Origin: Paenibacillus sp. JCM 18996
Lineage (GTDB): Bacteria > Bacillota > Bacilli > Paenibacillales > NBRC-103111
Length of the DNA stretch: 64,000 nt
NCBI GenBank assembly: GCA_001313085.1
Contig: BBFE01000010.1
Coordinates: 32,596 to 96,595, forward strand
Direction: 5' to 3'
In this document: piece after piece, positions 32,486 to 44,704 of the stretch
Layout: each line of letters starts with the position of its first letter
How positions within the stretch are numbered: position 1 is the first letter of the stretch
Translations under genes and position numbers: made by a program
Notes under the pieces: generated by a model
Databases searched by the model: none
Told to the model about the DNA's origin: nothing
What the model saw: only the letters and a program-made list of their open reading frames with translations

Positions 32486-32735
32486 TCACCATCTTTCAAA
32501 TATTGTGCAAAGGTAAGGTGGATCCCCACATCATGCGCCGGGTGCGATGCTGCCCACGCCGCTGACTCTTTGGCCGATGCGCAGGGCATCATTTGTAGCG
32601 GATGAGATTACATTTTCGGCGAATAATGCTGAATTCCTTCACTCGTCGCGTGGCACATTCCAAAATCGTCGGCGTTGACCAGTATAATGCGGTCATTTGA
32701 ACTGTATCCAAGCGCTTGCGAGAGTTAATGCAGCT
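32482..32735 (-). pseudogene. ChbG/YdjC-family deacetylase, N-terminal remnant
   Basis: About 85 codons match the start of ChbG/YdjC carbohydrate deacetylases: LGYSSNDRIILVNADDFGMC (metal-binding ADDFG), HATSEGI, ENVISSAT, SAAWAASHPAHDVGIHLTF (HDVGIHLT), then the frame stops at 32482. The family usually has 240-260 residues, so the last two thirds are absent. Two single-base shifts near 32625 and 32605 are needed to read it through. The stop TGA overlaps the epimerase ATG (ATGA). No clear start codon follows the GGGGGGAG at about 32735. Confidence 0.7.
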
Positions 32736-32746
32736 CCCCCCAATAT

Positions 32747-33612
32747 TTATCCTTTTGAACCGGTGATTACGATGCCTTGAATAAAATACTTCTGCGCAAA
32801 GAAGAACAGCAGCAGCGGAGGCAGCACGGCTACAATGGAGGCGGCCATCAGCAGGTTCCAGGGTGTGGCCGAATAAGCTGCGGTAAAATTTGACAACCCT
32901 AGCGAAAGCGGGTATTTTTTTCTCCTGTGCTCAGATAAATAAGCGGTCCCATCAGGTCATTCCAGCGGTACATGAACTCCAGAATGGCTGCGGTTGCGAG
33001 AGATGGAATGGAAAGCGGAAGAATGATGCGAAAGAACAGCGTGAAGTAACTTCCTCCGTCGATTTTGACCGCCTCGTCCAGATCCTTCGACAACCCCATA
33101 TAAAACTGCCTTAACAGAAAAAATAATAAATGCGCTGCCCCCAAAAGCGGGAATAATCAGCGGCAAATAAGAATCGACCAGTCAAACTTGTTGAAAAGCA
33201 AGTACTGCGGAATCATCGTCACCTGGGGAGGGATCATCATCGTACTCAGCACGAGAGCGAACAGGATAACACTTCCTCTGGCTCGCAGCCTTGCAAAACC
33301 GAAGGCCACGAGGGACGAGCTGAGAGTTACGGCAAAAAAACCGTAATGGCAGTGTAGCTGACTGTATTCCAAATGTAGCTTGCGAGCGGAACATCGTGAA
33401 AAAACCTGAGCGTAGTTCGCCCATTTGAATGGTGAAGGAATCCACGTCATCGGCAGCTTATGGACATCGCCGAGATCTTTCAGCGAAGTCGTTATCATCC
33501 AGAACAGCGGGAAGGCAAACAGCAGCAATCCGATCAACAAAAAAAGCGTATACGAAGATTTTTCCCCACTGAACTCAGTTCTCCGTGAGAAACCCTGCCA
33601 CTTTTTAAACAT
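32747..33612 (-). CDS. CUT1 carbohydrate ABC permease (MalG/AraQ type)
   Basis: Inner-membrane permease, about 288 residues. YTLFLLIGLLLFAFPLFWMI is the first helix, then LPMTWIPSPFKWANYAQVF, LVAFGFARLRARGSVILFAL and MMIPPQVTMIPQYLLFNKFD. The EAA loop is DLDEAVKIDGGSYFTLFFRI followed by ILPLSIPS, and the C-terminus is FFAQKYFIQGIVITGSKG. ATG at 33612 follows AGGAGG at 7 bases. Breaks near 33405, 33340, 33190, 33120 and 32917. Second permease of a binding protein-dependent sugar importer; the ATPase is absent, as is usual when a shared MsmX-type ATPase is used. Confidence 0.92.
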
Positions 33613-33623
33613 ACGAAATCCTC

Positions 33624-34583
33624 CTAACGTTTATTGTCGTACTCGTAGTAAACCAGCCTTCTGGAAATCCATAACGAAAACAGGGTTAAAGCAAACACGA
33701 TGATGAACAGGATCCATGCCTGCGCTGAAGCGTAGCCCATCCTGAACTGGGCGAAGGCCGTATTAAACAGATAAAGGACATAGAAGTACGAATTCCAATC
33801 CGGCCCGCCTTTGGTAATAACGTAGGCCTGGGTGAACACCTGGAATGAAGAAATCAGCCCAATGATCGCATTGAACAAAATAACCGGGGAAATCAGCGGA
33901 ACGGTAATGCTGAAAAAACTTCTTCATCCTGCCCGCCCCGTCAATGGATGCGGACTCATAAAGATCCGTCGGCAAGCTCTGGAGACTGGCAAGGAAGATC
34001 ACCATCGTTCCGCCGATAGAGGTCAGATGCATCAGCGTCATCGAAGGGACAACCGTTGAAGCTTTGGTGAACCAGCCCGGCCCCTTGATACCGAACCATT
34101 GGTACAATAACGAGTTAACAACGCCGAAGTCCGGATTCAACAGCCAGGACCACAGGAAGGAAACGGCGACACCGGATATAATGGAAGGAGTATAGTATAA
34201 GGTTCTGAAAAGCGCTTGACCTTTAATTTTCTGGTTCAGCAGAACCGCAAGCAAGAGCGAAGTAACGATGGTAAAAGGCACGGTAAGAACCGCATAATAA
34301 GAAGTGACGGAAAGCGATTTGTAAAACAGCTTGTCCTGGAACAAATCGGAGTAATTGCCCAACCCGATCCACTGAGGCTGTCGACGACATTATAATTCGT
34401 GAAGCTTAAAAAAACAGGGAAGCCAGTATCGGTCCGCCCGTAAACAATAAAAAACCCGATCACCCATGGCGATATGAAAATCCAGAACGCGCGTTCCTCC
34501 CGCACCGTCTCCCTGCTTCTTTTTTTTGTCTGCCGAACTGCCGTTGCTGCCGCCGTGTTTGGGGATACATTAACCATACTCAA
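33624..34583 (-). CDS. CUT1 carbohydrate ABC permease (MalF/AraP type)
   Basis: Inner-membrane permease, about 319 residues. RAFWIFISPWVIGFFI leads, then LSFTNYNVVDS, SVTSYYAVLTVPFTIVTSLL, LNQKIKGQALFRTLYYTPSI, FLASLQSLPTDLYESASIDG with the EAA loop continuing AGRMKKFF, and QVFTQAYVITKGGPDWNSYF. TTG at 34583 has GAGGTG about 6 bases upstream; ATG 34577 is the alternative. Breaks near 34520, 34435, 34410, 34375 and 33917. It pairs with the downstream permease and the binding protein just upstream. Confidence 0.92.
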
Positions 34584-34658
34584 TTATTTCACCTCTCTTT
34601 TTTAAAATGGTTTCCCTTGGAATGCACCAAGGGACGTCCGCAGTATCATATTGTTTAC

Positions 34659-36017
34659 TTATTTAAGATTCAGGGACCGAAGGTTTTTGTCAATCTCCTT
34701 AAGCCCATCGTCCACGGATTTCTGTCCGTTCCATACGCCGCTTATTGTCTGGTTGATGGTGTTGCCGATGACCGCGAATTTATCGATCAGGTGGTTGTCC
34801 GCCTCGCGGCCGAGCTTCACCGCGCCTTCGTTCAGGCTCTTTATTTCTTCAACCTTCATCCCTGTCTTGTCCGACATCTGCTTGTACCACTGATCGGCGA
34901 GTGTAGTGTCCGCAGGGGTGGCTAAAGTTTTTTCCATAAATTTCTTGCCGCCGTTTTTTCGGATCGACCAGGTATTTGATGAATTCCCAGGATTCCTTCG
35001 GATGCTTGCTCTTCGCGCTGATGTTCCAAGGGTCGACGAACAGCGGAACTTTACGTCCTTCGTGATAAGGAATCGGCGCCACGCCCCATTTGAACTTCGC
35101 CGATTGGTAAGTCCAGAAGCCCCATCCTCCGTTGATTACCATCGCCACTTTACCCGTCAGGAACGGATCTCCGATCGCCGCAACCGCGTCCACTGTAGTC
35201 TGGTTCGGAGACACTTTGTGTTTGTTGATCAGATCGGCGTTAAATTGAATCGCCTCTTTGTTGGCAGGGTTGGCGAGCACGGCCGGCTCGCCCATGACGG
35301 CTGATGTATACGCTTCCGGTTTGAAGAAGTCACCGCCGAATCCCCAGGATTGAAGGTTAGGCTCATGCTGTTGCGGACGCCAAACACCTGTTTATCGGCG
35401 TCGCCGACATCGTGGGTTAATTTCTGGGCGATTCCCAGCATCTTCTGATAATCCCAGGATTGGTCGTTCCAGTCTGTCGTCGGATAAGGAATGCCCGCTT
35501 TATCGAAAAGCTCCTTGTTGTAGTAAAGGAAGCTGCCGATACTGAGCATTGGTATTCCGTAAGTTTTGCCTTCGATGGTATAGATATCCATAATGCGTTT
35601 ATTTATCGTTCCAAGCGCAGCCGCATCCGATTGCACGAAGGAAGTCAAATCAAGCAAGGCGCCCATTTTCATGTAGCTCGCAAATCCGGAGTTAGCCAGT
35701 TGGCCGACCACACGTCAGGGACTTTACCGCTTGAAATCATTGTAGTCAATCTCTGGTCGATCTCGGCCTGAGGAATTTGCTCCAACTTTACCGTTATATT
35801 CGGATTGGCCTCCTGGAAGCCTTAATCATCTCTTTTTCCCAGTCGACCATGTTCGGGTCCGTCCTGACAAGCCACGTAAGCTCAACTTTCCCTTTGCTCT
35901 TGTTATCCTCACCTGTCACGCCGCCGCCGGATTTGTTGCCGGAACAACCATATAAAACTGTCGATAAAGTGAAAATCACCATCAAAATCAAGGCGCTGTT
36001 CTTCTCGTTCTTGTCAA
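34659..36017 (-). CDS. Sugar ABC transporter substrate-binding lipoprotein
   Basis: Family 1 extracellular solute-binding protein, about 450 residues. A lipoprotein signal LILMVIFTLSTVLYGCSGNK is preceded by a basic TRTRRTA if read from TTG 36017, which has GGAGGT about 7 bases upstream and needs one shift near 35990. Body: KVELTWLVRTDPNMVDWEKE, IYTIEGKTYGIPMLSIGSFL, YNKELFDKAGIPYPTTDWND, VAMVINGGWGFWTYQSAKFK and VPLFVDPWNISAKSKHPKES. Breaks near 35820, 35710, 35350 and 34955. First gene of the CUT1 import operon; a cre-like site and an inverted repeat lie 90-125 bases upstream. Confidence 0.9.
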
Positions 36018-36109
36018 ATTCAAGACCTCCATTTTTTATAAAATGATCCAGACAGATTGCCAACCGCTTTCCGTGCGAAAGAGATGCCCGCCCTCCTTTT
36101 ATCACTTTA

Positions 36110-36142
36110 CGGTAACAATTTTTTTAATTGTAACCGCTTACT
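36110..36142. promoter_or_regulatory. Inverted repeat overlapping a cre-like (CcpA) site upstream of the sugar ABC operon
   Basis: CGGTAACAATT (36110-36120) and AATTGTAACCG (36126-36136) form an inverted repeat with 10 of 11 positions matching around T5. TGTAACCGCTTACT (36129-36142) matches the cre consensus TGWAANCGNTNWCA at 13 of 14 positions. A minus-strand TATAAT-like box lies just upstream (about 36150-36157), so CcpA binding there would block transcription of the binding-protein gene at 36017. Confidence 0.65.
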
Positions 36143-36206
36143 TTTTTATTATATTTGTAAAATATTTCTTGCCTATACTGTAAAATTAATGGTTATCTAA
36201 AAAAAT

Positions 36207-37769
36207 TTAAACGAGTTTATTGAAATCCCGATATTCCGATGGGACGGTGCCTGTAATTTTTTTTGAATAGATTCGAAAAAATATTTGTACTCTTTGTAAC
36301 CCACACGTTCCGCAATTTCATACACAAGATCGTTCGTTGTGACAAGCAGCTCTTTCGCTTTCTCGATCCGGTATTCATTTAAATATTCGTTATAGGTTTT
36401 ACCGGTCTCCTGTTTAAAAAATAAGGCTGAAGTAATTCGGAGTCACCTTGATCATCTCGCAAGTTCGGAGGCTTTCAGTTCCTGGTCATAGTGCTCGTGT
36501 ATATAATTCTTCACTCTCTCCATAATCCACCGGTTTTTTCCTATATTAAGCTGCTTGGAAAACTGGTGCAGCGCAAGCAGTTCCTCCACAAACAGCTGCT
36601 GCAAAGAAGCGAATGAATTATAAACCTGCAGATCGATCGTGGAAAAATAAGAGTCCCTTTCATCCAGGTCTTTCATATGGTCGCGGAGCCTTCGGTATAC
36701 CAGCATCTTGATTTCATTACAGATTTGATAAGCATCGGACAGCATGAATTTCCTGCATCGGAATACCGCGAACAATTCCTCGACGGCCTGGCTTAATTCG
36801 TTAGCTTTTTTGCTGAAAAAAAACAATCAAGCAGCTTCTTTTCCTGCTCCTTGGGATATTTCCGGTCCGCAGCGTGTGCCTGCATATTTGTCTTTAAAAT
36901 GAAGTTTTCTTCTGTGGCATGGCATTGCCGTTTCAGAAGCCCGACCAGACGGGGGAACGCCTCCCGAATGTGCCTGAGCTCAGTCAGCGTATCGGATACG
37001 ACCCAATTCAAGCAAAATCCGCACTGCACGATCACCGGATTGCTGACATCTGTCAGCCCGATCTGGCCGTTTGAAACAGGGCTGCCGTCTTTGTGAAAGA
37101 TGACCGTAAGCAGCATATTCTGGTGGATGAACGAAGACAGCACCGAAATTTGGCGTGTTCGTAAATTCTGCTCTATCCGCTGCTTCCAAAATGTCCTGAT
37201 ATTCTCCTTATCCGTGCGGTTTTTTTATTCTTCATAAGCAGGCCGTATTCCAGAATTTCGCTCAGCACAATTCGAAAGTTCGCGGCGCAGCTGATACACC
37301 GCAAATCCCGGAATATATCTTCGCCTAAGTCGATTCCCATCATTTGATTTGAAATCAGTTTCATTTCATATATGATTCTCTGTTCGTTTTCTTTCTCAAT
37401 CTCCTGTCTAAGCTTGCTTACCAGCTCCATTAATTCATCGACTTCAACCGGCTTCAAAAGGTAATCCCGGACTCCGAACCTAAGCGCCTTCCGGACATAA
37501 TCAAACTCTTCGTATCCGCTCATCATAATCATTCTCACGGGAGGCTTCCTTTGGGCCAGAACCTCAGCCAACTGGAGCCCGTCCATTGACGGCATACGAA
37601 CGTCGGTTAGCACGATATCTACCGGAGTCTGCTCCATGAGCTGCAGTGCCTGCTCCCCGCCGTAGGCTTCCCCTACGATTTCGGCGCCTATCTCTTCCCA
37701 AGGGAGAGTAAACCTTAAACCTCTGGTTATGGTCGGTTCGTCGTCAACAATCAGGATCCTAACGTTCAT
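36207..37769 (-). CDS. YesN-type response regulator (REC plus AraC helix-turn-helix)
   Basis: Cytoplasmic response regulator, about 520 residues. The receiver domain begins NVRILIVDDEPTITRGLRFT with phosphoacceptor Asp in VDIVLTDVRMPSMDGLQLAE and conserved Lys in DYLLKPVEVDEL. A long linker follows. The C-terminal AraC domain appears as NRWIMERVKNYIHEHYDQEL then KASELAR and ends ITGTVPSEYRDFNKLV. ATG at 37769 has AAGGAG 10 bases upstream and is preferred to 37778. Breaks near 37222, 37155, 36820, 36462, 36415, 36280 and 36257. It overlaps the kinase by 11 bases, and the regulated target is probably the adjacent CUT1 operon. Confidence 0.92.
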
Positions 37770-39574
37770 GCAGTTCATTCTCCTTTTCGATGAAATGGCT
37801 GAGCTCCTGCTCCGAGCGAATAATGGGGACGGTAATCCGTACCCGTACTCCTTCGCCTTCCCGTGAGAAGATTTGCAAGCCGTATCCAGGCCCGAACAGC
37901 AAAGCTATCCGTTCCCGGATATTGCGTAAAGCAAACCCGCTTTGGGTGCTGCGGCTTATGTCAGTTTCAATCGTGTGCGGCGGTATGCCTTTTCCGTTGT
38001 CCGTCACATCGATGCATATGTTGCCGTCTTCCGTGCAGCAACGGATATCGATGAGGCCCGGTTGATCCATTCCCTGAAATCCATGCAGAATACTGTTCTC
38101 CACAATGGGCTGCAGTATTTTTTTTCAGCACAAGCGCATCTCCGATTTTTTTTCATCCATGGATATGGTGTACTTTAAGCCGTGGCCCAAACGCTTTTCC
38201 TGCAGGATCAAGTAGCTCCTTACGTAATTGAGCTCTTCGCTCAAAGGGATGAGCAGCTTTCCTCTGCTTAAGCTGATACGGAACAGCCTGGATAACGCTT
38301 CGATCAGCCGGCTGGTTTCCGATGCCTTCTCCATCCTGGCGGTCCAGCGTATCATATCCAAAGTGTTATAAAGAAAATGGGGATCGATTTGGTTTTGCAG
38401 CGCTTTCAATTCAGATTCCCTTTGTTTGATTTCCAGCGTGTACTTCGTATCGATCAGCCGCCGGATCGTGGCAAGCATGCTGTTGAACCTCATGCCGAGT
38501 ATTCCGATGTCATCTTTGTTCAATACGTTTACCTTGATATTAAAATTCCCCGTTCGACCTGCCTTGTCAACCTTATCAATTCCAGAATAGGACGTATGAT
38601 AAAATAGTAGAATCCGATTAACGCGGCCAATCCCAGGATCAGCGAAACAAGGATCATAGTCTTGACGGAGGTGCGGATGCTCTCCAGATTTTTTTTGGAG
38701 ATTGCATTCTCCTCGACCGTTGCCACTATGAACCAATCCGGACGCTCGATTTTGCGAATAACTGCAAGATAACCTCCGCTGCTGCCCGCATAAGTGAAAT
38801 AATGGTTATTGGACACCACTTTCTGCAGTAAAGCAGGATCGTTGTAGTAAGTGCCCAGTAAAAAATTTGTCTTTATGCGACAGGATCACACCTTTGCGAT
38901 TTATTATGAATACCGACCCGCTTGAACGGGGAATGCCCTGCGCACTGATCGTGGAGGCGATAAAATCCTCGTTCAGACGGATCCTGACCAGCCTATGTTC
39001 CTCGATATCTCATTGATGTCATTGATCTGGCGGAGCAGTGATATCACATGTTTCCGGTCTCCGGTCCATAAGCTTCTCATCGTATACGCTTCGCTCCACA
39101 CTATCCCTCCGTACGCCTCGCCGGCGGCTTGTTTCCATGCGCTTTCGTCGCCTTCCATCTGCTCGCCGATGCTGGTGCTGACCCCGTTGATTCCCTGCAG
39201 CTCGATCGAATTAATGTATCTTTTGGAAACGGCATGGAACGCGCTGAAGGCGTTAACGTGGTCTTCCAGGCTTTTAACTTCCATAGGATTTTCTTTCGAT
39301 TCATTGGAAGCGGTTAAAAAATTTACGGAACTGTTCGTCATAAATCATAAAAGAGGAGATATCCTCGACATTCTGTATTACGGACGAAACGTTTTGTGAA
39401 AGCGTATCCAAAATTCTTTCTGTAGATACCACCGCCTGTTCCTTCAGAATATTGTTGATTTGCACTAAAACGGTTACGCCAAGCACGGGCACAGGGATGA
39501 CTACCAGGATAAAAAAATATAAAGAAGGATTTCCACTTTAAACTCCAGTCTTTGAAACGAAACCACCTTGTCAT
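37759..39574 (-). CDS. YesM-type sensor histidine kinase
   Basis: Membrane sensor kinase, about 600 residues. N-terminal MTRWFRFKDWSLKWKSFF leads into the first helix (VIPVPVLGVTVLVQI), then an extracellular sensor region (ERILDTLSQNVSSVIQNVED), a second helix SLILGLAALIGFYYFIIRPI, a HAMP segment, and the dimerisation/phosphoacceptor motif LQNQIDPHFLYNTLDMIRWT. The ATPase part has N box SILHGFQGMDQPG and DVTDNGKGIPPHTIETD with GFALRNIRERIALLFGPGYG. ATG at 39574 with AAGGGG 10 bases upstream. Breaks near 39520, 39325, 39000, 38860, 38700, 38550, 38145 and 38125. Operon order: anchored binding protein, kinase, regulator. Confidence 0.93.
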
Positions 39575-39588
39575 GGCTTTCTTTCCCC

Positions 39589-40932
39589 TTAACGACGGTG
39601 TACTATATCCATCCCATCTAGTTTTTTGTTGAATTCTCTCAGCCACATGTTCCGCAGTTTCACCGGGATTCAAGGTCATCTCCTGCAGCGCATTATTGAT
39701 GGCGTCCGCGAGCTCGGAAGGAAGGACAGCGTCATACACCGGAGAAATTCCGCCGCCGGCTATCGAAATCATTTTTTTTAAAAGATTCGTTCGTGTCTTC
39801 CGGCACGGAGATTGTGGCAGGCACCAAAGTATTCCTCGTGATCAGTTCTTTATAAGTCTCTTCATTAGCCATGTGGCGGATAAATTGATAAGCAGCTTGC
39901 TTTTTTTCCCCGGTCAGATTCTCATTTAAAGCGATGCCCTGCCCTGTCACTCCCGAAACGCTCGCCGGATCTCCTTTTCCATCCTTCACAGAGGGGAAAA
40001 TGGCGATTCCTAAGTGACGGTCTTTGGGAAAATGCTGCAAAAGCTTGGGAAGCGCCCAGGAGCCCTCGACAAACATGGCGGCCTTCCCTTTTATGAAAAT
40101 TTCCTCCTGCTGTGTATTGTTTATACTGTTCATGTCCTGGTTGAAGGCTTGCAGATCGGTCAGCTCCCTAATTGTTGATAACGCTTTCACAAAATCGGCA
40201 TCGGTGAACTTCTTTTCGCCTTGCAGTATCTTCGTCAAGAAGTCGTCCCCTGTATACCGGCTGGCGATGGTCGACAAATAGCAGGATTGAAGCACCCATT
40301 TCCCTGTATTGCCCAGCGCGATAGGGGTGACACCCATATTGTGAAGCGCCGATATCATCTTGATAAAGTGGTCGTATGTCGCAGGGAATTGATCGTAACC
40401 CGCTTTCTCGAGAATGTCTTTGTCGTAATAGATGAAGGAAGTATAGCTTATTACCTCGGGAATGGCGTACTGATTTCCGTTTACAGCGTAATCCGTCATA
40501 TTCTGTTCCGGGATCAGCTTATCTCTGTACTCCATGGCAAGATCGTCAATAGGCTTCACGACTTTTCCATCCGCCAGCGGCTCAGTTCCGCACCGGGCCA
40601 AACTACAAACAAATCGGGCAGCTGCTTCCCGGCACCCGCTGCCCTCACCTTCACCTTGTATTGGTCATGCGGTATGGCTTCGACATTAATGGTGACATTT
40701 TTTATGCGTCTGCTCAAATTCCTTGATCCGTTTGTACATGACTTCCTGCCAAGCTCATTGTGACCCAGGTATTCCAAAAGGTCAGTCTGATTTGTCCCTC
40801 CTGGTTCCCGTCGATGTTTCCTGCCATACCGGCAGACTTATCATTTACGCTGAAAGTTTTAAAGCCTGCCGCCAGTCCGAGACCGAGGCCCAGGGATAAC
40901 AGCGACAGCACAGCCAGCTTTGACATCCGCAT
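39589..40932 (-). CDS. Membrane-anchored sugar-binding protein linked to YesMN
   Basis: Family 1 solute-binding protein, about 447 residues, with N-terminal helix KLAVLSLLSLGLGLGLAAGF but no lipobox Cys, so it is probably anchored or secreted rather than lipidated. Body: HDQYKVKVRAAGAGKQLPDL, YAVNGNQYAIPEVISYTSFI, YYDKDILEKAGYDQFPATYD, KAAMFVEGSWALPKLLQHFP and SGVTGQGIALNENLTGEKKQ. One A fewer near 39625 gives a C-terminus IQQKLDGMDIVHRR and a stop at 39589. Breaks near 40757, 40702, 40580 and 39773. It lies 14 bases before the kinase gene with no permease of its own, which suggests it presents a sugar to the sensor. Confidence 0.85.
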
Positions 40933-41054
40933 CTTTTTTCATGCAATCCCCACACCAGTCAGCTTTTTTTAAAATTCAACGCGTCATTACAAAAAAATTG
41001 CATTAATATGATATTTCCGGAACCCATTCGCTATAAAGTGATAGGTTTTGTTAA

Positions 41055-41060
41055 ATTATA
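41055..41060 (-). promoter_or_regulatory. Extended -10 promoter candidate for the binding protein-yesMN operon
   Basis: The minus strand reads TGTTATAAT, an extended -10 element, about 120 bases upstream of the start at 40932. A convincing -35 box is not seen. The remaining gap 40933-41252 holds no gene, only this element and the terminator at 41200-41238. Confidence 0.45.
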
Positions 41061-41199
41061 ACATACCTTTCAACAAAATATGGTTAAATCTGTCACTCCG
41101 AGTGGTGAAAAAAACACTCATTCCGCGGTCTCTTGAGACAAGTCTCCAAGCCCTTCTTTAATTCCCTGACCGGCAAGGTCATCCTTTTCAAACAAACGC

Positions 41200-41238
41200 T
41201 AAAATCAAAACAGCCGCCGGCTTTCGAAGCCCGGCGGC
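41200..41238 (-). terminator. Terminator of the SRPBCC gene
   Basis: GCCGCCGG (41213-41220) and CCGGCGGC (41231-41238) form an 8-bp GC stem. On the minus strand it is followed by TGTTTTGATTTT. It starts 15 bases after the stop at 41253. Confidence 0.85.
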
Positions 41239-41252
41239 CGTCCCATATTTCC

Positions 41253-41768
41253 TTACTTGACCTCGTTCAGACGCTCTTCCAGACGGTCCCAAGTTTCGGT
41301 GATGCCCTGCAGCATGCCCATGTCCATGACGGTTTTGAGGTCCTCCGCGGACACATATTCAGCACGGTTGACCAGCTTTGTCCTGCCGCCCAGATCAATG
41401 AATTCCAGCTTGATCCCGGTCGACGGCATGGTCTCGTTCGTATTGCCTTCTGCATCCGAGAAGTAATCGCTGTAAACGATCGTCTCAGGCTCTACAATTT
41501 CCTTATAAACGCCTTTGCCCCAAGATTCCATACCGTAAAATTCACCTTGGTTCTGATCGACGCACTTCATGCAGTAGTGCCAAACACCGCCAGGCCGGAA
41601 ATCGACGCTGCAAACAGGAAGCTCCCAGCCCCTCGGTCCCCACCAACGCTTAAGATGCTCAGGCTCTTGAAACATCTTGAACACGAGATCGCGTGGGGCA
41701 TCGAAAACGCGCTCCAGCACCAACACGCGATCGTCCTCTACCCTCGAAACCATTGCATTGTCTGACAT
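41253..41768 (-). CDS. SRPBCC (AHSA1-type) domain protein
   Basis: Intact gene, about 171 residues. The START-like fold begins DRVLVLERVFDAPRDLVFKM, then PEHLKRWWGPRGWELPVCSV, DFRPGGVWHYCMKCVDQNQG and ETIVYSDYFSDAEGNTNETM, with a C-terminal helix LQGITETWDRLEERLNEVK. ATG at 41768 has AAGGAGG about 8 bases upstream and is preferred to 41789. No A/T run above four bases occurs in the gene, consistent with it being unbroken. Such proteins usually sit beside an ArsR-type regulator; a fragment of one precedes it here. Ligand unknown. Confidence 0.9.
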   Translation of the reverse strand: MSDNAMVSRVEDDRVLVLERVFDAPRDLVFKMFQEPEHLKRWWGPRGWELPVCSVDFRPGGVWHYCMKCVDQNQGEFYGMESWGKGVYKEIVEPETIVYSDYFSDAEGNTNETMPSTGIKLEFIDLGGRTKLVNRAEYVSAEDLKTVMDMGMLQGITETWDRLEERLNEVK

Positions 41769-41945
41769 TGTAATTCCTCCTTCAGCCATTTGAATGTTCT
41801 TGTAATTTCTTTTTTGTTTTGCAGTTCCAGCAAGTAGTCATCCAGATTATCGAATCTGTCTTCCATGACGCGCCGGAAGCACTTCACCCAAGAACCCAGC
41901 GCTTGAAAGGGCTCGGGCCGGAGCTTGTAAATCCGGCGGGGTTAC
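41738..41945 (-). pseudogene. ArsR-type regulator, C-terminal remnant
   Basis: About 65 codons: RIYKLRPEPFQALGSWVKCF then RRVMEDRFDNLDDYLLELQN and KKEITRTFKWLKEE, the usual C-terminal dimerisation helix of ArsR regulators paired with SRPBCC genes. The DNA-binding helix-turn-helix half is missing: upstream of 41945 the sequence changes at once to the end of the GH127 gene. The fragment overlaps the SRPBCC start by about 30 bases, as intact pairs often do. Confidence 0.65.
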
Positions 41946-41969
41946 GACTTCCTATCAATGGGAATTCGC

Positions 41970-43804
<1,835 letters not shown>

Positions 43805-43848
43805 TTTCGTCACTCCTATACGGTTTTTTTATTATCTAACAACATAAG

Positions 43849-43892
43849 CTACCCTTTGATGCCAGTCAAGGTAATTCCTTCGACAAAGTATC
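43849..43892 (-). pseudogene. CUT1 permease, C-terminal tail remnant
   Basis: The minus strand encodes RYFVEGITLTGIKG followed by a stop, the invariant C-terminal tail of MalG-type permeases (compare KYFIQGIVITGSKG at 32747). Nothing of the preceding 270 residues is present. Position directly upstream of the GH127 gene suggests the pair came from a sugar-import operon whose upstream part was lost. Confidence 0.6.
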
Positions 43893-43962
43893 TCGAATTT
43901 CACTATTTTCACAATACATTGTGCCTCGTAGTACCCCATCAGTGTCTTGCGCACACGCAAAA

Positions 43963-44519
43963 TTACTCTATCCAACGGTGCTCCGCGTAAAGCAATCTCA
44001 AACCCTCCTGAAGCCATCTTTTCTGTTCGCGATTGAGCAGCGGGTAGGTATTTTGGAAATCCAGCTCATCTTTCGGCCGAGAATCTTTGGATTTATAAAG
44101 CAAAGCGATTTCCGGACTTAAAAAAAGGGGATGCCCTGGTCCGACCTCATGATGATTTGACCAACTGTCCTGCGGATTCTATGGTCTCTCCGGAACAGCC
44201 AATACTCGCCGTCAGATTCGTTCAGCAGAATCTCTAACTTTTCATACGATTTTTTCCGCATAGGTTTCATGGATTGGAGCTGCAATATTTGTCCTTTTTT
44301 GCCACTGCTCTACGTTTCCGTTTATAACCTTCCCAAAGCTCCAGCCGTTTAAATATTCCTGCAGTTTACTCTGGTCTTTTCGAAATACCGCAATTTCGAT
44401 ATCATCGTGAGTCCTGGTGGTTTCGCCTATAAAAAAAGGTCTATAGACCATCCCCCGGCTATTGCCCAAGGTCTGTCAAAATCGTTCATTACTGCATGGA
44501 CCGCACTGCACTTCTCCAT
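43963..44519 (-). CDS. Nucleotidyltransferase-fold protein (aminoglycoside adenylyltransferase-like)
   Basis: About 185 residues: AVHAVMNDFDRPWAIAGGWS, LFIGETTRTHDDIEIAVFRK, DQSKLQEYLNGWSFGKVING, LLNESDGEYWLFRRDHRIRR and LDFQNTYPLLNREQKRWLQE. The GGW..D and HDDIEIA residues match the metal and nucleotide site of this family. Substrate unknown; resistance activity should not be assumed. ATG at 44519 follows GGAGGGG at 6 bases. Breaks near 44436 (A7), 44250 and 44120. It stands alone, ending 70 bases before the permease-tail remnant. Confidence 0.8.
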
Positions 44520-44608
44520 AACGATCCCCTCCGCTGCAACAGTTTCAGTTCAAAGTTATTCTATCCCTGCGCTGCAATATCCTTCCCGTGCGTCGCAATG
44601 GCCAGCAT

Positions 44609-44657
44609 AAAAAAAAGCATCCATTTATGCCCATAAAGGGTTAAGGATGCTTTTTTG
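44609..44657. terminator. Bidirectional terminator
   Basis: AAAAAAGCATCC and GGATGCTTTTTT form an inverted repeat around about 22 bases, with A and T tails on opposite sides. It serves the PHP gene (minus, ending 44705) and can stop plus-strand transcripts. Confidence 0.8.
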
Positions 44658-44704
44658 TTGCAATATGGTGTCAGGATTTTATAAATGCCTGTGCAATCAC
44701 GGCT

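Noticed and set aside
41133..41765. 210-codon plus-strand ORF
   Set aside because: Shadow of the intact SRPBCC gene on the minus strand and its terminator.
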